Of a stretch of 33,967 bases of DNA, positions 23,903-30,798 are shown one piece after another (within the stretch, counting starts at the first letter, position 1; each line of letters starts with the position of its first letter). The stretch spans positions 1 to 33,967 of the IMG/VR virus record IMGVR_UViG_3300020420_000861, one strand, 5' to 3'. The translations under genes were made by a program, and so were the position numbers. Source of the stretch: a virus. The notes under the pieces are model-generated. The model made no database searches. It worked only from the letters and a program-made list of their open reading frames with translations, and was not told the DNA's origin.

Positions 23903-24166
23903 ATGGAAAGAGAGTTTGAGGTCGGGCAAAAGGTCTACCTGCGAGACTATCCTATGGGTAGACCTTTAAATATATTTGGCAAGGTCGTTGGATACAGCGG
24001 CAAACAATATATTAACGTCCTCTTGATGAATGGCATAAATGCAGAACAGATTAAACCGTACAAACAATGGGATTTGATGAGTGAAGAATGCGTATTGAGT
24101 CTAAGGAACAAAGAACAGGCAAAGGATATAGATGGCACACTAGAGAGTACGACAACAGTGGAATGA
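23903..24166 (+). CDS. Small SH3-like protein
   Basis: 87 residues. REFEVGQKVYLRDYP, then FGKVVGYSGKQYINVLLM, shows the shared beta-rich pattern (G-x-x-V at start, a second strand with GKV). No ribosome site precedes the ATG. Acidic C-terminal tail without family resemblance. Confidence 0.65.
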   Translation: MEREFEVGQKVYLRDYPMGRPLNIFGKVVGYSGKQYINVLLMNGINAEQIKPYKQWDLMSEECVLSLRNKEQAKDIDGTLESTTTVE

Positions 24167-24375
24167 TGATGTCGGAATACTCTGGGTACGCTATTGATAA
24201 CCTAGACACTAAAGATCTGGACGATGCAAATGGTGATTTTGAAAAGATATTTATCCATTCAAGAAACATACTGTCTGAGTATGAAAATCAAAGCGGCGCT
24301 CTTTCTGAAATAAGTTTAGATGTTTGCCACCACCTGGCAAGACAATTGTCTAGATATTTTGGAGAAAAAAGGTGA
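24163..24375 (+). CDS. Unknown small protein
   Basis: 70 residues from ATG at 24163, chosen because its ATGA overlaps the previous stop; an in-frame ATG at 24088 would add 25 residues and overlap by 79 bases. Acidic, helical (DFEKIFIHSRNILSEYE and DVCHHLARQLSRYF). No family recognised. Confidence 0.6.
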   Translation: MMMSEYSGYAIDNLDTKDLDDANGDFEKIFIHSRNILSEYENQSGALSEISLDVCHHLARQLSRYFGEKR

Positions 24376-24554
24376 AAAAAAGAAGTGAGATACTTAAAGG
24401 TTGCCTAGTCAAATTAAAACCAGGTAGGTGGTCTGACCATATTGATGAAACCCGTATGGGTATTGTGCTCGAAAGAGATAAAGTCGAAGCAAAGGTTTTG
24501 TTTTTTACTGGTCATATTGAAACTCACTGGACTAAAAGTTTACAGAGGATTTGA
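24372..24554 (+). CDS. Small SH3-like protein
   Basis: 60 residues from GTG with a GTGA overlap. KGCLVKLKPG, MGIVLERD, AKVLFF and THWTKSLQRI give the same strand order as the other short paralogues (cLV, GIVL, VLF, W..SL). Confidence 0.7.
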   Translation: MKKRSEILKGCLVKLKPGRWSDHIDETRMGIVLERDKVEAKVLFFTGHIETHWTKSLQRI

Positions 24555-24556
24555 CC

Positions 24557-24697
24557 ATGTGGTTTTGGAACTTAATTAAGTTTAACGCTTTTATTGACAT
24601 TGTTTGTCTGGTAACTATAGGAACCCTATTACTAAAAGTACACTCCCTAGAAAAAAGGTTAGAAGAATGGAAAATATCAAACAAGGAGAAGCAGTAA
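24557..24697 (+). CDS. Tiny single-span membrane protein
   Basis: 46 residues from ATG at 24557 (AGAGGAT upstream). One hydrophobic segment (FNAFIDIVCLVTIGTLLLKV) flanked by a short N-terminus and a charged tail (LEKRLEEWKISNKEKQ). Too short for standard gene finding, but ribosome site and tight spacing support it. Overlaps the next gene by 31 bases. Confidence 0.6.
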   Translation: MWFWNLIKFNAFIDIVCLVTIGTLLLKVHSLEKRLEEWKISNKEKQ

Positions 24698-24918
24698 TTT
24701 TTACTGCCACTTATGATCTCTTTGACACAGACGTTATGGGCATGGAAGGTATGTTTTACAAAAAGACATCGGAGGATAAATGCTTAGTGTACGTGCCCAG
24801 TGTCGATGAATGGGCGGAACCAAAAATCTCAATCGTTAAACAAAAAAAACCTGGACATGTACCAAGAAAGTATGCTAATCTATGTAAACACATTAGAGAA
24901 TTACAAATAACTGCGTAG
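24667..24918 (+). CDS. Small SH3-like protein
   Basis: 83 residues from ATG at 24667, inside the previous tiny gene. KQGEAVIFTATY, MEGMFYKK, CLVYVPSVDEW give a beta-rich pattern close to the GDLV family. C-terminal basic helix (KKPGHVPRKYANLCKHIREL). A TTG start further upstream is less likely. Confidence 0.65.
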   Translation: MENIKQGEAVIFTATYDLFDTDVMGMEGMFYKKTSEDKCLVYVPSVDEWAEPKISIVKQKKPGHVPRKYANLCKHIRELQITA

Positions 24919-24937
24919 TTGAAGTTGAGGTGGTAGT

Positions 24938-25165
24938 ATGAAAATGTTCTTGTTATTTTTCGTTTTTGTTTTGCAGGGTTGCTTAATTGTGGTCGACGAC
25001 TGCGATATAAACCATCCAGATTATGAATACACAGAGACAGACTGCTACTATACGATTGACACAGTTAGAGTGTGTAACAGGCACTATTGTTGGAATGAAA
25101 CAAGAGATGTGCATGTTTGTGAAGAGTATCACGTTTGCAGAGAAGGCGTGTGGGTTGTGAGATGA
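24938..25165 (+). CDS. Small Cys-rich lipoprotein
   Basis: 75 residues; GAGGTGG before ATG. A 14-residue signal ends in the lipobox LQGC (Cys15). The mature part holds eight further Cys in CxxxxxxxxxxxxC and HYCW...HVCEEYHVC patterns, so it is likely an outer-membrane-attached, disulfide-stabilised protein of an infected cell. No family recognised. It is the second lipoprotein of this window. Possible roles include superinfection exclusion, but this is inference. Confidence 0.75.
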   Translation: MKMFLLFFVFVLQGCLIVVDDCDINHPDYEYTETDCYYTIDTVRVCNRHYCWNETRDVHVCEEYHVCREGVWVVR

Positions 25166-25590
25166 GCAAATTGAAAGAAAGCAGGATCATAGAAAAAATA
25201 TCATATCTTTCAGACGGTACTAGGAAAAGTATTAATGCGACTAACAACGGCACCTTTAAGTTTCCTGTTGTTGAAGTCATAGAGGGACAGAGAAGGGTTA
25301 TGCGTAGGGAACTGACCGCAAAAGAATTTGTTCATCACCCTAGCATTGTAAACGCTGACCCCGTTGTAACTTTAAAAGATGGCACTAAGATCAGAGTTTT
25401 TAACGGAGGTGACCCTTCCTACTTGCCTGCAATGTCAGAGGGAATACTCAACAAAAATGATAAGTTTGAGACATTAAGAAGGAAGTTTACAGACCAGAAG
25501 AAAAAAAGAAGAGAAAAGAAGAAGGATGCTAATGATACAGACGAGTACGATAGTCCTTTTTCAGGTTGGAATTTTGATTATTATGATTAG
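25162..25590 (+). CDS. Unknown protein with charged tail
   Basis: 142 residues from ATG at 25162, with ATGA overlap. Beta-rich N-terminus (FKFPVVEVIEGQRRVMRRE, VVTLKDGTKIRVF) and a strongly basic stretch KKKRREKKKDAND near the C-terminus, ending in aromatic GWNFDYYD. No family recognised. Confidence 0.65.
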   Translation: MSKLKESRIIEKISYLSDGTRKSINATNNGTFKFPVVEVIEGQRRVMRRELTAKEFVHHPSIVNADPVVTLKDGTKIRVFNGGDPSYLPAMSEGILNKNDKFETLRRKFTDQKKKRREKKKDANDTDEYDSPFSGWNFDYYD

Positions 25591-25816
25591 GCAGGAGTTT
25601 GATATAGGCGATTTAGTTAAATTAGTTGGACCAATTGGTGCAGCGGGTGAGGTTGGTTTGGTTACTGCAAACAACAGGATACAAGAACTTCCGGAAAGGA
25701 GTGACTACCACTGGCACCGTGACGAATATCGCTGTTTAGTAAAATTAACCACTGGTGAGTGCGAGTGGGTTAGGGCGAAATTTCTTAGAATTATTTCTAG
25801 AGCAGGAGTGTTATGA
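25583..25816 (+). CDS. Small SH3-like protein
   Basis: 77 residues from ATG at 25583. FDIGDLVKLVGP, GEVGLVTANN, YRCLVKLTTGECEWV and RAKFLRIIS show the full family layout: GDLV, GLV, a central V.L strand, W-V, then a closing hydrophobic strand. It overlaps the previous gene by 8 bases. Confidence 0.75.
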   Translation: MIRQEFDIGDLVKLVGPIGAAGEVGLVTANNRIQELPERSDYHWHRDEYRCLVKLTTGECEWVRAKFLRIISRAGVL

Positions 25817-25817
25817 T

Positions 25818-25913
25818 ATGTTAGAAATTGTGGGTGAAGTTTTCATTCTTGCTGCTGCAATATTTGTTGGCAGTGTAGCATTTGATTGGTGGCGAAACAG
25901 GAGAAGATATTAA
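25818..25913 (+). CDS. Tiny membrane protein
   Basis: 31 residues. One hydrophobic segment (VGEVFILAAAIFVGSVAFDWW) and a short basic tail RNRRRY. AGGAG lies nine to ten bases upstream and the spacing to both neighbours is one to two bases. Confidence 0.55.
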   Translation: MLEIVGEVFILAAAIFVGSVAFDWWRNRRRY

Positions 25914-25914
25914 A

Positions 25915-25995
25915 ATGTTTTGGACGAACTTTTTTTCTTGCTTTGCCGCAATAATTTTGGTAGAATACATTAAATTGTTGTTGAAAGACACGTGA
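25915..25995 (+). CDS. Tiny membrane protein
   Basis: 26 residues (MFWTNFFSCFAAIILVEYIK then LLLKDT). A single hydrophobic segment. AGGAGAAG is 10 bases upstream of ATG. Supported only by ribosome site, hydrophobicity and position in the run of tiny membrane genes. Confidence 0.45.
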   Translation: MFWTNFFSCFAAIILVEYIKLLLKDT

Positions 25996-26020
25996 TTTAT
26001 TACAAACAATAGGAGGTAGT

Positions 26021-26206
26021 ATGAGAAGTAATAAAAATTTGTCAAATTTGTGTTTCCTGGCGTCGTTGGCATCGGTAGCATGCTCAATTTTGACGTGGGT
26101 GACAGTATCACCAGATGACCCAGCGCATGCTGAGAGGTTTGGTATTTTCATTGGTTTATGGGCACCGACACTTATGGGGTTGTCTGTTTACTTTAAGGAG
26201 GATTGA
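26021..26206 (+). CDS. Small two-span membrane protein
   Basis: 61 residues with an ideal AGGAGG site. Two hydrophobic segments (LCFLASLASVACSILTWVTV and FGIFIGLWAPTLMGLSVYF) joined by a short acidic loop DDPAHAERF. No family recognised. Confidence 0.7.
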   Translation: MRSNKNLSNLCFLASLASVACSILTWVTVSPDDPAHAERFGIFIGLWAPTLMGLSVYFKED

Positions 26207-26208
26207 CA

Positions 26209-26424
26209 TTGAGTCCTAACCTTGCAGAGTTTTTAAAAGTATTTACGATTGTATTTACTTTTTCCAGTATGATCTTAATCGGCCGACGCATGATGGTGGC
26301 AGATGTTGAGGAAGAAGAAGAGGAGCGTGATAACGTTGTTGATTTACCTGGTTATGTTGATAGCGTTGATTACGATGGAATGGGAAATTATGGGAGGTTC
26401 CCCTCTAAAAAGAGGAAGAGGTAA
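26209..26424 (+). CDS. Small membrane protein with acidic domain
   Basis: 71 residues from TTG at 26209, seven bases after AAGGAGG; the TTG at 26203 is too close to the site. One membrane span (FLKVFTIVFTFSSMILI) then VEEEEEERD and a basic end FPSKKRKR. Stop lies 10 bases before tRNA-Arg. Confidence 0.6.
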   Translation: MSPNLAEFLKVFTIVFTFSSMILIGRRMMVADVEEEEEERDNVVDLPGYVDSVDYDGMGNYGRFPSKKRKR

Positions 26425-26434
26425 GTGATTCAAA

Positions 26435-26511
<77 letters not shown>

Positions 26512-26524
26512 CTTTTACATCAAA

Positions 26525-27010
26525 ATGTTTAACAAATCAGAATATTTCAAAAAATGGGACCCTGCAATTGACTACAGGAGTAACCCAAAGTTATATAAAA
26601 TAGGAAGAGGTCAACAGGGTGTGTTGATCTGTGAACCCTATAAGTCAGAGATCTGTGCGCACTGGAGGTTTAAAACACTGGAAGAAGCACAACGCTCCAG
26701 CGAAAAGATATATCTTATGTTTGAAGAGTATCTTGATATTGGAGATTTTGTAGGTGCAGATATGGCGAAAAAGTTTCTACACATGGGTTTTACAAGGTCA
26801 AGAAGGTATGCAAACCACAGAGATGGCATAAAATACAGTTCTAGTGGTGACATACTGCCACAAGAACCAGATGCATTAACTTGCGAGAAGGCACAGTCTG
26901 CTGTAGTCTTTCGTGAAGTATGGAAACTTGCAAGAGAAAATAAAAAATATCTTGACTTAAAAAATAAACACCGTATAATAGAAAAATCAATGGAGGATAA
27001 TTATGTTTAA
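26525..27010 (+). CDS. DUF4385 protein
   Basis: 161 residues. Matches DUF4385 along its length as I recall it: WDPAIDYRSNPKLYKIGRG, QGVLICEPYKSEI, HWRFKT, GDFVGADMAKKFLHMGFTR and RRYANH. A basic, widespread protein of phages and bacteria with no known function. It carries a promoter for the next gene within its end and overlaps it by 8 bases. Confidence 0.9.
   Translation: MFNKSEYFKKWDPAIDYRSNPKLYKIGRGQQGVLICEPYKSEICAHWRFKTLEEAQRSSEKIYLMFEEYLDIGDFVGADMAKKFLHMGFTRSRRYANHRDGIKYSSSGDILPQEPDALTCEKAQSAVVFREVWKLARENKKYLDLKNKHRIIEKSMEDNYV
26952..26979 (+). promoter_or_regulatory. Sigma-70 promoter for the methylase/endonuclease/iscU genes
   Basis: TTGACT (26952-26957), 16-base spacer, TATAAT (26974-26979), ending 23 bases before the methylase ATG, which has GGAGG at 26992-26996. 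It lies inside the end of the DUF4385 gene. Confidence 0.65.
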
Positions 27011-27911
27011 GACACCGCTTAGATACCCTGGTGGTAAATCCAGAGCAACAGGCAGACTGAGTGCTGACTTCCCAAAAGGTTTCTCAGAATATAGGGAACC
27101 GTTTTTGGGTGGTGGATCCGTTGCGATTGCTGTTACTACCTCTAATCTTCGACCTATTGATGTTTGGGTCAATGATGCTTACTATAACCTTTATAATTTT
27201 TGGGTTCAACTAAGAGATCGCGGACAAGATCTGCAAGATGAATTAATAAGGATTAAAGAACCCATTAATTATGTTGCGAAACCATTGCGCAAAAATAAAA
27301 TTCATAAATCTCAGTGGGACAAGTCGATACTTGATAATATAGGAAAGCATCGTGACCTATTCAATAAGGCAAAGTCTGAGATTGGCAGCGTTGATAATTT
27401 TACAAAAGCAGTTTACTTTTGGATTCTAAACAAGTGCAGTTTCTCAGGATTGGGTGAGAGTAGTTCTTTCTCTGAACAGGCATCAGAGCAGAACTTTAAT
27501 CTTAGCGGTATGCATAAACTAACACAGTACACAAAAGCAATCAAAGATTGGAAGATCACTAATTTAGATTATGCCGATGTTATGAACGCACCTGGTGGTG
27601 ATGACTGTTTTGTCTTCCTTGATCCGCCTTACAATATTAAAGATAATCTTTACGGTAAGAACGGCGATATGCATTCTGGTTTTAACCATATGAAGTTTTA
27701 CGAAGATGTTGTTAAGTGTCCTCATGATTGGATGATAACTTATAATTCTAACGAAGTTTTGAAAAAAAGATTTTCAGATTATTATTTTAATGATTGGGAC
27801 TTGACATATACAATGCAATCTAGTAAAGTATATTCACAGTCGCAAAAAGATCGAAAAGAATTATTGATTACAAGTTATGAAAGGAATAACAATGATCAAC
27901 TTGAAAAATGA
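27003..27911 (+). CDS. dam: Dam-type DNA adenine methyltransferase
   Basis: 302 residues. N-terminal LRYPGGKS and EPFLGGGSVAI form the AdoMet site; FLDPPYNIK (D207-P-P-Y210) is the catalytic motif of N6-adenine methylases of the Dam class (order of motifs X, I... IV). A central target-recognition region (about 85-180) contains KCSFSGLG. Dam-like enzymes usually modify GATC, but sequence preference cannot be read here. Directly followed by, and overlapping by 20 bases, a probable endonuclease, so the pair may be a restriction-modification system. Otherwise it could protect phage DNA from host restriction. Confidence 0.93.
   Translation: MFKTPLRYPGGKSRATGRLSADFPKGFSEYREPFLGGGSVAIAVTTSNLRPIDVWVNDAYYNLYNFWVQLRDRGQDLQDELIRIKEPINYVAKPLRKNKIHKSQWDKSILDNIGKHRDLFNKAKSEIGSVDNFTKAVYFWILNKCSFSGLGESSSFSEQASEQNFNLSGMHKLTQYTKAIKDWKITNLDYADVMNAPGGDDCFVFLDPPYNIKDNLYGKNGDMHSGFNHMKFYEDVVKCPHDWMITYNSNEVLKKRFSDYYFNDWDLTYTMQSSKVYSQSQKDRKELLITSYERNNNDQLEK
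27801..27829 (+). promoter_or_regulatory. Possible promoter for the endonuclease
   Basis: TTGACA (27801-27806), 17-base spacer, TAAAGT (27824-27829), inside the end of the methylase gene and 63 bases before the endonuclease ATG. The -10 matches only 4 of 6 positions. Confidence 0.3.
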
Positions 27912-28419
27912 TGTAAACTGGAAAAAAGTGTTTGGAGTAATTAATTCAGTTAGCACCCTGACAAGGAATCAAACTAGACCACTGCGAACTGAGATTGTAG
28001 AGATGGCAATTGCCAAATACAGTGGTGGCAAGTTAAAGTATGTTGGTGACTCTGCTGATGGTATGGACTTTGAAGGTTCTGATGGTCTTCGCTATGAGTG
28101 TAAGATGCAGGGTACAATCTTTCAACCGACTACACCCCACAGTGCAAAGGTTATTTTGAAGAATCACTACTCTACTAAGAAGCATGATATCAAAAAAACA
28201 TTTGACAAGATGATTTTTATTGACACAAAGAAGAGAAAGGTTGGCGTAGTAGACTTTGAACAATTGTCGATAGAGAATAAGTCTGCTGATGTTAAGTGCT
28301 GGGTAAAAGACCAAAGTGTAGTGGACATCGTTGCTGACGGCGTGACTGCTGACAAGAGTTATGATGGGTTAAACATGGAGCAAGTTATATTTGAAGCGAT
28401 CCAAAAGAGTATGAAGTAA
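27892..28419 (+). CDS. Probable PD-(D/E)XK restriction endonuclease
   Basis: 175 residues from ATG at 27892, six bases after AAGG; an in-frame ATG at 27877 lacks one. The core shows the nuclease pattern: a helix with E34 (LRTEIVEMAIAKY), D57/D59 in SADGMDFEG, and YECKM with E69 and K71, i.e. D-(x)9-11-E-x-K. No helicase or methylase domain is fused, so it would be a small type II enzyme, partnered with the adjacent methylase. Overlap with the methylase gene by 20 bases would couple their dosage. It could alternatively be a phage nuclease for host DNA. Fold likely, cleavage unproven. Confidence 0.75.
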   Translation: MINLKNDVNWKKVFGVINSVSTLTRNQTRPLRTEIVEMAIAKYSGGKLKYVGDSADGMDFEGSDGLRYECKMQGTIFQPTTPHSAKVILKNHYSTKKHDIKKTFDKMIFIDTKKRKVGVVDFEQLSIENKSADVKCWVKDQSVVDIVADGVTADKSYDGLNMEQVIFEAIQKSMK

Positions 28420-28802
28420 TGGCGTATTCTAAGGAAGTTTTAGATCATTATGATAACCCAAGGAACGTGGGGTCGCTCAACAAAGATGACCAAGACGTTG
28501 GAACTGGTTTGGTAGGCGCACCTGCCTGCGGCGATGTCATGAAGTTACAAATTAAGGTTGGTAAAGATGGTGTCATAGAAGACGCAAAGTTTAAAACTTA
28601 CGGTTGTGGGTCTGCAATTGCGTCTTCGTCTTTGGTAACCGAGTGGATTAAAGGTAGAACGATTGATGAAGCATCAGATATAAAGAATACTGACATCGCA
28701 AGTCATCTATCTTTACCACCAGTTAAGATACATTGTTCGGTCTTGGCCGAAGATGCAATTCGTGCTGCAATCGAAGACTATAAAAATAAAAATAATTCTT
28801 GA
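28419..28802 (+). CDS. iscU: IscU-type Fe-S cluster scaffold
   Basis: 127 residues; the ATG shares a base with the previous TAA. Complete IscU: NPRNVGS, GAPACGDVM (C37, D39), TYGCGSAIASSS (C63), the HscA-binding LPPVKIHCS motif (C106, preceded by H105) and AEDAI. All three cluster Cys are intact. It closely follows the bacterial ISC type as I recall it, unlike the diverged phage proteins around, suggesting recent capture from a host. No IscS, IscA or ferredoxin is seen. It would act on host ISC machinery, perhaps to supply Fe-S enzymes during infection. Confidence 0.95.
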   Translation: MAYSKEVLDHYDNPRNVGSLNKDDQDVGTGLVGAPACGDVMKLQIKVGKDGVIEDAKFKTYGCGSAIASSSLVTEWIKGRTIDEASDIKNTDIASHLSLPPVKIHCSVLAEDAIRAAIEDYKNKNNS

Positions 28803-28827
28803 CAATTAAAATAAAAGTTTATATAAT
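28799..28827 (+). promoter_or_regulatory. Perfect-consensus sigma-70 promoter for the RNA ligase
   Basis: TTGACA (28799-28804), 17-base spacer, TATAAT (28822-28827). The -35 begins at the iscU stop codon. RNA ligase ATG follows 31 bases after the -10 box. Confidence 0.85.
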
Positions 28828-28857
28828 ACATTCACAACTTAAATGAAAGGACATAAT

Positions 28858-30000
28858 ATGTCGTTGCATCCTAATGTTCAGAAAATTGCTAAATTAATCA
28901 CTTCAGAGATTAGAACCATTGAGGACAAGAAGACCAAGTGGGCATCGTTTAAGAGAGAGAACGCTCAGAAATTCAAGGAACTATTGCACCTTGAGCACAC
29001 CGATATGAAAAACCCTGGAGAACTATTAGGGTTTGATATTGATGAAGAGCGTCAACTGATTCTGTTAAATTATACAGGTCAGGCACACAATGTATTACAT
29101 GAAGTAGATCGAGGTTGGTCACAACCCCTGCGCGACATGCGCGGTATGATCTACGACTTCAGTGTGGAGGAACCAGTTCTCGTTAGCAGAGGATTCGAGA
29201 AGTTCTTCAACTACAGTGAGTTGCCAGAAAATACGTATACGGAACTCACTCGAAAGTATGGAAACAGGACGTACCGCGCAAGAGAAAAAGCAGACGGTCA
29301 TATGATCGAATACTTTGTGCACAACGGTGAACTGTGTTCCTCCACGCGAGGTAAATTTGGAACAATAAGTGCGGAGATTGCAAGTAGTATGCTTTCTCTT
29401 TCGGACTTTCGACAAGTAGAGGAGACTATCGGTTGTAAATTAATGACATTGGTTGTAGAGTTAATTCATCCGTACACAAAAGTCTTCGTTGATTATGACA
29501 ATGCGGAAACGCTATACTTGTTGAACGCATACGATTCCGATGGCGAGTCCCTGTGTCTCGGAGATCTGGAGTATATTTGCGAGTCAATGCCGCACCTCTT
29601 TATCTGTCCTGATTCTCGTGTGATGACGTTGAACGAAATTGTTGATGAAGTCAGCAGTCGATCAGTGTCTAATCACGAGGGTTGGGTCATGAATTTTGAT
29701 GGACAACTTATAAAATTTAAATATATCAACTACATTGGCGAGATGGTTAAAAGTAAATTAAGTTACAAGTATATCATGAATTGCATGATCAAGGGTCGTC
29801 TTGATAAGATGATGCACATGTTGCCTGAAGAGATCAGGGAAGTAGCGTATAAGATGGTTGATGTTGTTAATGAGACTGCTAGTGAGGCACAGAACGTAGG
29901 TGATCATAAAATCCTCTACAACTTACATAATGACAATGAAGGTGGTGAGAATTACTTCAGGACTGTGTGCAGGAACTTTTACAGGTTCGTTACAGCGTAG
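28858..30000 (+). CDS. RNA ligase, T4 Rnl1 type
   Basis: 380 residues from ATG at 28858 (GAAAGGA upstream; an ATG at 28843 lacks it). Nucleotidyltransferase motifs: lysine KADG (K144-D146-G147), SRGFEKFFNY before it, STRGKFGT after, HEGWVM (motif IV) and LIKFKYINY (motif V). The layout and C-terminal helical region fit the T4 Rnl1 family, which repairs tRNA cut by host anticodon nucleases. The gene uses CGN Arg codons (CGC, CGA, CGT) more than its neighbours, which favour AGA/AGG, so it may be a recent acquisition. Its repair partners could be the tRNA cluster and the HAD phosphatase. Confidence 0.92.
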   Translation: MSLHPNVQKIAKLITSEIRTIEDKKTKWASFKRENAQKFKELLHLEHTDMKNPGELLGFDIDEERQLILLNYTGQAHNVLHEVDRGWSQPLRDMRGMIYDFSVEEPVLVSRGFEKFFNYSELPENTYTELTRKYGNRTYRAREKADGHMIEYFVHNGELCSSTRGKFGTISAEIASSMLSLSDFRQVEETIGCKLMTLVVELIHPYTKVFVDYDNAETLYLLNAYDSDGESLCLGDLEYICESMPHLFICPDSRVMTLNEIVDEVSSRSVSNHEGWVMNFDGQLIKFKYINYIGEMVKSKLSYKYIMNCMIKGRLDKMMHMLPEEIREVAYKMVDVVNETASEAQNVGDHKILYNLHNDNEGGENYFRTVCRNFYRFVTA

Positions 30001-30009
30001 GAGTTATAA

Positions 30010-30186
30010 ATGGACATAGGTGCTATACTTTTAGTTGCTTCTTATGCTTATCTACTATCTGCATTAGTTAGGTTTTTTGTGGCAAGGTCTTCTCCTTCGG
30101 TAGAAGAGGAAAGAAAAAAGAGGGTTGATAGTCTTTATGGTAGAGAAGAGACAGATAATCAAAAACATAACAGACTATCTCGTTAA
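30010..30186 (+). CDS. Small single-span membrane protein
   Basis: 58 residues; AGGAG six bases upstream. N-terminal hydrophobic segment (IGAILLVASYAYLLSALVRFF) and a charged C-terminal half (EEERKKRVDSLYGREE). Missed by length filters but well placed. Overlaps the following gene by 50 bases. Confidence 0.6.
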   Translation: MDIGAILLVASYAYLLSALVRFFVARSSPSVEEERKKRVDSLYGREETDNQKHNRLSR

Positions 30187-30652
30187 CGTAATCGAGGTAC
30201 CAAGACAAGAATTTTCAGGATTTGCCGTTTGTCCGTTTTCAAAATCTGAAAGGGTTAAGGGTAGACTGATGGTTGACGTGCTAGATCACTCTAGTGAATC
30301 ATTCTTAGATTGTATGAATAGAATGACTGAGAAGGGTTGCACTTCAGCAGTCTTGGCACTTTTTGATGGTGGTGTGCCTGTTGTGATGGACAAATCGGAA
30401 ACGGTTGGGTTTTCAAAGTTTCTGAATAGGATTATGAGAGACAATGGGATATTGGGTTATAAAAATATATGCACTAATCCCAGTGATGAGGTAGATGCAG
30501 ATGGATACAATCCAAGATCCCAGTCTCCATACTTCCTTATTGTAATATCAGAGACAGATGACCTTGATAAAAAAAGAAAGTCCTTGACAAAAACAAAATA
30601 CTACGATAAGATGTCTGACAAATATAAAAGATTTCTTAGTTTGGACCTGTAG
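30137..30652 (+). CDS. Unknown protein whose stop lies in tRNA-Met
   Basis: 171 residues from ATG at 30137 (GAGGG upstream, spacing loose; a TTG four codons earlier is too close). Alpha/beta protein with FAVCPFSKSERVKG and SAVLALFDGGVPVVM; CPF..K recalls a Cys motif of some thiol proteins but no family is assigned. Its last codons and stop overlap the first 10 bases of the following tRNA. Confidence 0.7.
   Translation: MVEKRQIIKNITDYLVNVIEVPRQEFSGFAVCPFSKSERVKGRLMVDVLDHSSESFLDCMNRMTEKGCTSAVLALFDGGVPVVMDKSETVGFSKFLNRIMRDNGILGYKNICTNPSDEVDADGYNPRSQSPYFLIVISETDDLDKKRKSLTKTKYYDKMSDKYKRFLSLDL
30584..30612 (+). promoter_or_regulatory. Promoter for the tRNA cluster
   Basis: TTGACA (30584-30589), 17-base spacer, TAAGAT (30607-30612), 30 bases before the first tRNA, within the end of the preceding gene. 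Confidence 0.5.
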
Positions 30653-30718
30653 TTCAGTGGTTAGAACACCCGGCTCATAACCGGTTGGTCCTCGGTTCAA
30701 ATCCGAGCGGGTCCACCA
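30643..30718 (+). tRNA. tRNA with CAT anticodon (Met or lysidine-modified Ile2; 30676-30678)
   Basis: 76 bases with encoded CCA. Acceptor GGACCTG / CGGGTCC, loop CTCATAA, T-arm CTCGG-TTCAAAT-CCGAG. G1-C72 pairing and lack of three GC pairs below the anticodon loop exclude the initiator. The D-loop and the C4-G69 pair resemble E. coli tRNA-Ile2, so it might read AUA after lysidine modification; elongator Met is the alternative. Confidence 0.95.
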
Positions 30719-30719
30719 A

Positions 30720-30792
30720 GGGTCGCTGGCGCAATTGGCAGCGCATCGGACTTTTAATCCGTTGGTTCTGGGTTCGAGTCCCAGGCGACCCA
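30720..30792 (+). tRNA. tRNA-Lys (anticodon TTT, 30753-30755)
   Basis: 73 bases, one base after the previous tRNA. Acceptor GGGTCGC / GCGACCC is perfectly paired, loop CTTTTAA, T-arm CTGGG-TTCGAGT-CCCAG. CCA is not encoded (ACAA follows). It reads AAA, the dominant Lys codon here. Confidence 0.95.
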
Positions 30793-30798
30793 CAATCT

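Noticed and set aside
30548-30793. Minus-strand frame across the tRNAs
   Set aside because: It reads through tRNA sequence and gives the typical false tRNA-antisense peptide.
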